Source: Rhodobiaceae bacterium UBA7804
GTDB lineage: Bacteria > Pseudomonadota > Alphaproteobacteria > Parvibaculales > Parvibaculaceae
Length of the DNA: 57,180 nucleotides
Direction of reading: 5' to 3'
NCBI GenBank assembly: GCA_002480495.1
Contig: DLCG01000005.1
Coordinates: 36,057 to 93,236, forward strand
A program made the translations under genes and the position numbers. Position 1 is the first letter of the stretch; each line of letters starts with the position of its first letter. This document shows, in pieces, positions 55,717 through 57,180 of this stretch. The notes beneath the pieces are model-generated. The model did no database searches, was not told the origin of the DNA, and saw only the letters and a list, made by a program, of their open reading frames with translations.

Positions 55717-56607
55717 CTATCGTTTCTCCACGAAAAAGCTGCACTTGAGACCTTTGGTGGTACGCGGGGGCATGTGATCGAGCCCCGTCCGCCAGAAGGG
55801 TTCGGGCCGGTTTACAGCATCCGGTGCATGGCTCACCGGTTCCGCGCAGAAGAAATCCTCGCTCGGTGGCGCAAACACAATCGTGTGAGGTGCGCCACCC
55901 GCCTCCACGCGCAGTCTGTAGGGGCGGTCCGGCCACTGCACATCAAAATGGCCATCGCTGCCGGAGAAACAATTGTCGACATCGATATCGCGCATGGAAC
56001 GAAATTCGTCGAAGCGCCACTTTTCAGGATTGGCGGCAATACCGATCGGAACGCCATCTACGCCACTCTCCCAGACCTCAGGAAGCTTTGCACGGAACTC
56101 GGCGGTCGAGCGGCCCGGAAAGAAGGGATGGAGTCCGAGACCGCCGGGCATCGTGTCGCTGGAGTGATTGGTCAGATGCATTGTCACGACGAGGGCGTCA
56201 TCCCGCAGCCATATGTGCTGTCGCGCTTCGAAACTCCACGGCCAAGGCCAAGCGGGGTCGTCTCCTTCATGAGAGAAACTCAGGGAGGCTCGATCTGCAT
56301 AAGCATCTGCGACGCGCCACGGCACTTTCCAGCCGCGCCCATGAATCGCATGGGGCACACAGATCTCGTCTGGCGGCAGGCGAACCTCGCGTCCGCCGAA
56401 TTTGAACCGCCCATTCGTGATCCGGCCCGAAAAGGGGACAAGCGGGTAGCAGGCCATGTCGAGTGGGCTGGGTCTCGAGATGCCTTGAGGTAGAGGTCTC
56501 AGCAGTTCCTGCGTTCCGTTTTCATGGTGGATCGCAAAGCGCGCAATGCAGCCGCCGAATTCCGGCGCCAGCACAGCTTCGAGATTTCCGCAGGTGAGCG
56601 TCAGCAT
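55717..56607 (-). CDS. Aldose 1-epimerase family protein
   Basis: This 296-residue galactose-mutarotase-like protein has a His region HGRGWKVPW, a second His site in LGLHPFFPG and a Glu in FCAEPVSH. It interconverts aldose anomers. GGAAG precedes the ATG; the same frame runs further upstream without a signal. It is divergent from the guanidine-riboswitch gene. Confidence 0.87.
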   Translation of the reverse strand: MLTLTCGNLEAVLAPEFGGCIARFAIHHENGTQELLRPLPQGISRPSPLDMACYPLVPFSGRITNGRFKFGGREVRLPPDEICVPHAIHGRGWKVPWRVADAYADRASLSFSHEGDDPAWPWPWSFEARQHIWLRDDALVVTMHLTNHSSDTMPGGLGLHPFFPGRSTAEFRAKLPEVWESGVDGVPIGIAANPEKWRFDEFRSMRDIDVDNCFSGSDGHFDVQWPDRPYRLRVEAGGAPHTIVFAPPSEDFFCAEPVSHAPDAVNRPEPFWRTGLDHMPPRTTKGLKCSFFVEKR

Positions 56608-56730
56608 GGACGGCTTCCGGAAGAGGTGTCTGCTCAAACATAAGGCAGACAGCTTCGCGGTCTGCATGATTTGTGAGCCTGCACCGCCATTCGCCCGGCG
56701 CCAAGTCAAAGTTTTTGCGGTGCAGCGAAC

Positions 56731-56745
56731 TGGCATGGGGCTTGC
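56731..56745 (+). promoter_or_regulatory. Sigma-54-type promoter in front of the guanidine-I riboswitch
   Basis: TGGCATGGGGCTTGC has GG at 56732-56733 and GC at 56744-56745 with 10 bases between them, the -24/-12 layout of RpoN promoters. The transcript would start near 56757, just before the aptamer. The rest of 56608-56765 shows no gene. Confidence 0.65.
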
Positions 56746-56765
56746 GAAGAAGGATACCGGCAGCG

Positions 56766-56882
56766 GCTAGGGTTCCGGCTTCGCGCAAGTGAGCAATCGA
56801 TTTTGCGAAGTGTCTGGTCCGAGAGCCGCACCCTGTCCGGTGAACAGCGGGCAGGTACACGGCGGGACAAAAGCCCGGGAGA
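56766..56882 (+). ncRNA. Guanidine-I riboswitch (ykkC/yxkD aptamer)
   Basis: The conserved blocks appear in order: GCTAGGGTTCC (56766-56776), GGTCCGAGAG (56816-56825), then ACACGGCGGGACAAAAG and CCCGGGAGA ending at 56882. These are the signature nucleotides of the guanidine-I class. A CTTCGC/GCGAAG hairpin lies between the first two blocks. This ON switch binds guanidinium and controls uptake and carboxylase or export genes, which suits the substrate-binding protein gene downstream. Confidence 0.92.
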
Positions 56883-56893
56883 CGGATGTAATG

Positions 56894-56942
56894 CGAGGGT
56901 TGGCATTGCAGAACCGCCGTGACGCCGATCCTCCGACTTTTT
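56894..56942 (+). terminator. Terminator of the riboswitch expression platform
   Basis: CGAGGGTTGGC (56894-56904) pairs with GCCGATCCTCCG (56924-56935), allowing G-U pairs and one bulge. A T-run follows at 56938-56942. The stem begins 11 bases after the aptamer, so ligand binding would be expected to prevent it and turn the gene on. Confidence 0.75.
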
Positions 56943-56976
56943 GAAACGCGATCACATGATCCGGAGGACTGGCTAT

Positions 56977-57180
56977 ATGACTTCATTCAGACTCTCTTCT
57001 CTCAGAATGTTCGCCGCGGCTTTCGCTGCGACGGCACTTGCATTCACCTCGCTGTCGCCCGCGCATGCGGAAGAGAAAAAAGACTTCAAGGTTGCCTGGT
57101 CGATCTATGTCGGCTGGATGCCCTGGGGCTATGCGATGGACAACGGCATCGTGAAGAAGTGGGCCGACAAGTACGACATC
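56977..57180 (+). CDS. ABC transporter substrate-binding protein, guanidine/urea-carboxylase associated (3' truncated)
   Basis: Only the first 68 residues lie in the window. A signal peptide (about MTSFRLSSLRMFAAAFAATA to AHA at residue 31) is followed by FKVAWSIYVGWMPWGYAMDN and GIVKKWADKYDI. This opening is typical of the NMT1/SsuA-like periplasmic binding proteins found beside urea (guanidine) carboxylase genes. CCGGAGG precedes the ATG by 9 bases. The riboswitch upstream points to guanidine as the transported compound. The gene continues past the window end. Confidence 0.87.
   Translation, partial: MTSFRLSSLRMFAAAFAATALAFTSLSPAHAEEKKDFKVAWSIYVGWMPWGYAMDNGIVKKWADKYDI

Noticed and set aside
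56680..56710. NtrC-type enhancer site upstream of the sigma-54 promoter
   Set aside because: A TGCACC half is followed by GGCGCC with wrong spacing for the TGCACC-N5-GGTGCA consensus.

Overview
The window looks like chromosomal DNA of a high-GC alphaproteobacterium that carries the right-hand end of an integrated conjugative element. The host assignment rests on an RpoE-ChrR (ECF11-type) pair next to FAD-oxidoreductase and DUF1365 genes, a SqrR/BigR-like persulfide sensor with a sulfide-oxidation set, DUF736/DUF2274 beside trb genes, and a palindrome typical of alphaproteobacterial Zur boxes. A Parvibaculum-like or Hyphomicrobiales host would fit, but genus cannot be fixed from this sequence alone.

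Region 1 (1-11.4 kb) is the mobile element. It starts inside trbL and continues trbF-trbG-trbI, DUF2274 and DUF736, the end of a P-type conjugation operon. Cargo follows: an AbiE-type toxin-antitoxin pair with two tandem palindromic operators, a CoiA-like/DUF6035 nuclease directly followed by an HNH nuclease, a 59-aa small gene, a Phd antitoxin with a PemK-like toxin, and a large serine recombinase. The 3' end of the recombinase reading frame runs through a rho-independent terminator, and the element boundary is expected near there.

Region 2 (11.4-23.9 kb) holds a winged-helix regulator, the methionine-salvage genes mtnB-mtnD-mtnC, and a sulfide/persulfide module: SqrR-like repressor, rhodanese, RND pump with adaptor, DUF2892 membrane protein, sulfide:quinone oxidoreductase and persulfide dioxygenase. 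Two paralogous glycine-zipper lipoprotein genes bracket the module. mtgA follows.

Region 3 (23.9-33.9 kb) contains composite intergenic repeats, a GMC oxidoreductase with a His-rich Tat-exported partner, an aldehyde dehydrogenase, DUF2834 and limonene-epoxide-hydrolase-like proteins, an MFS transporter, and a PPK2-MgtC/DUF4010-RlmJ operon.

Region 4 (34-44.6 kb) has a ZnuD-like TonB receptor behind a Zur-type box, the ECF sigma/ChrR pair with recognisable ECF promoters facing both ways, the FAD oxidoreductase-DUF1365 pair, an intact GGDEF-EAL protein and a two-subunit acyl-CoA dehydrogenase pair.

Region 5 (44.7-57.2 kb) includes a SemiSWEET, a zinc alcohol dehydrogenase behind a 24-bp perfect palindrome, glutathione-linked genes, small envelope proteins, a probable degenerate GGDEF/EAL protein, cardiolipin synthase, a second TonB receptor, a stand-alone CtaG/Cox11, a rhomboid protease and an aldose epimerase. 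It ends in a guanidine-I (ykkC) riboswitch with its own sigma-54-type promoter and terminator, leading into a truncated substrate-binding-protein gene. No tRNA, rRNA or CRISPR array was recognised.
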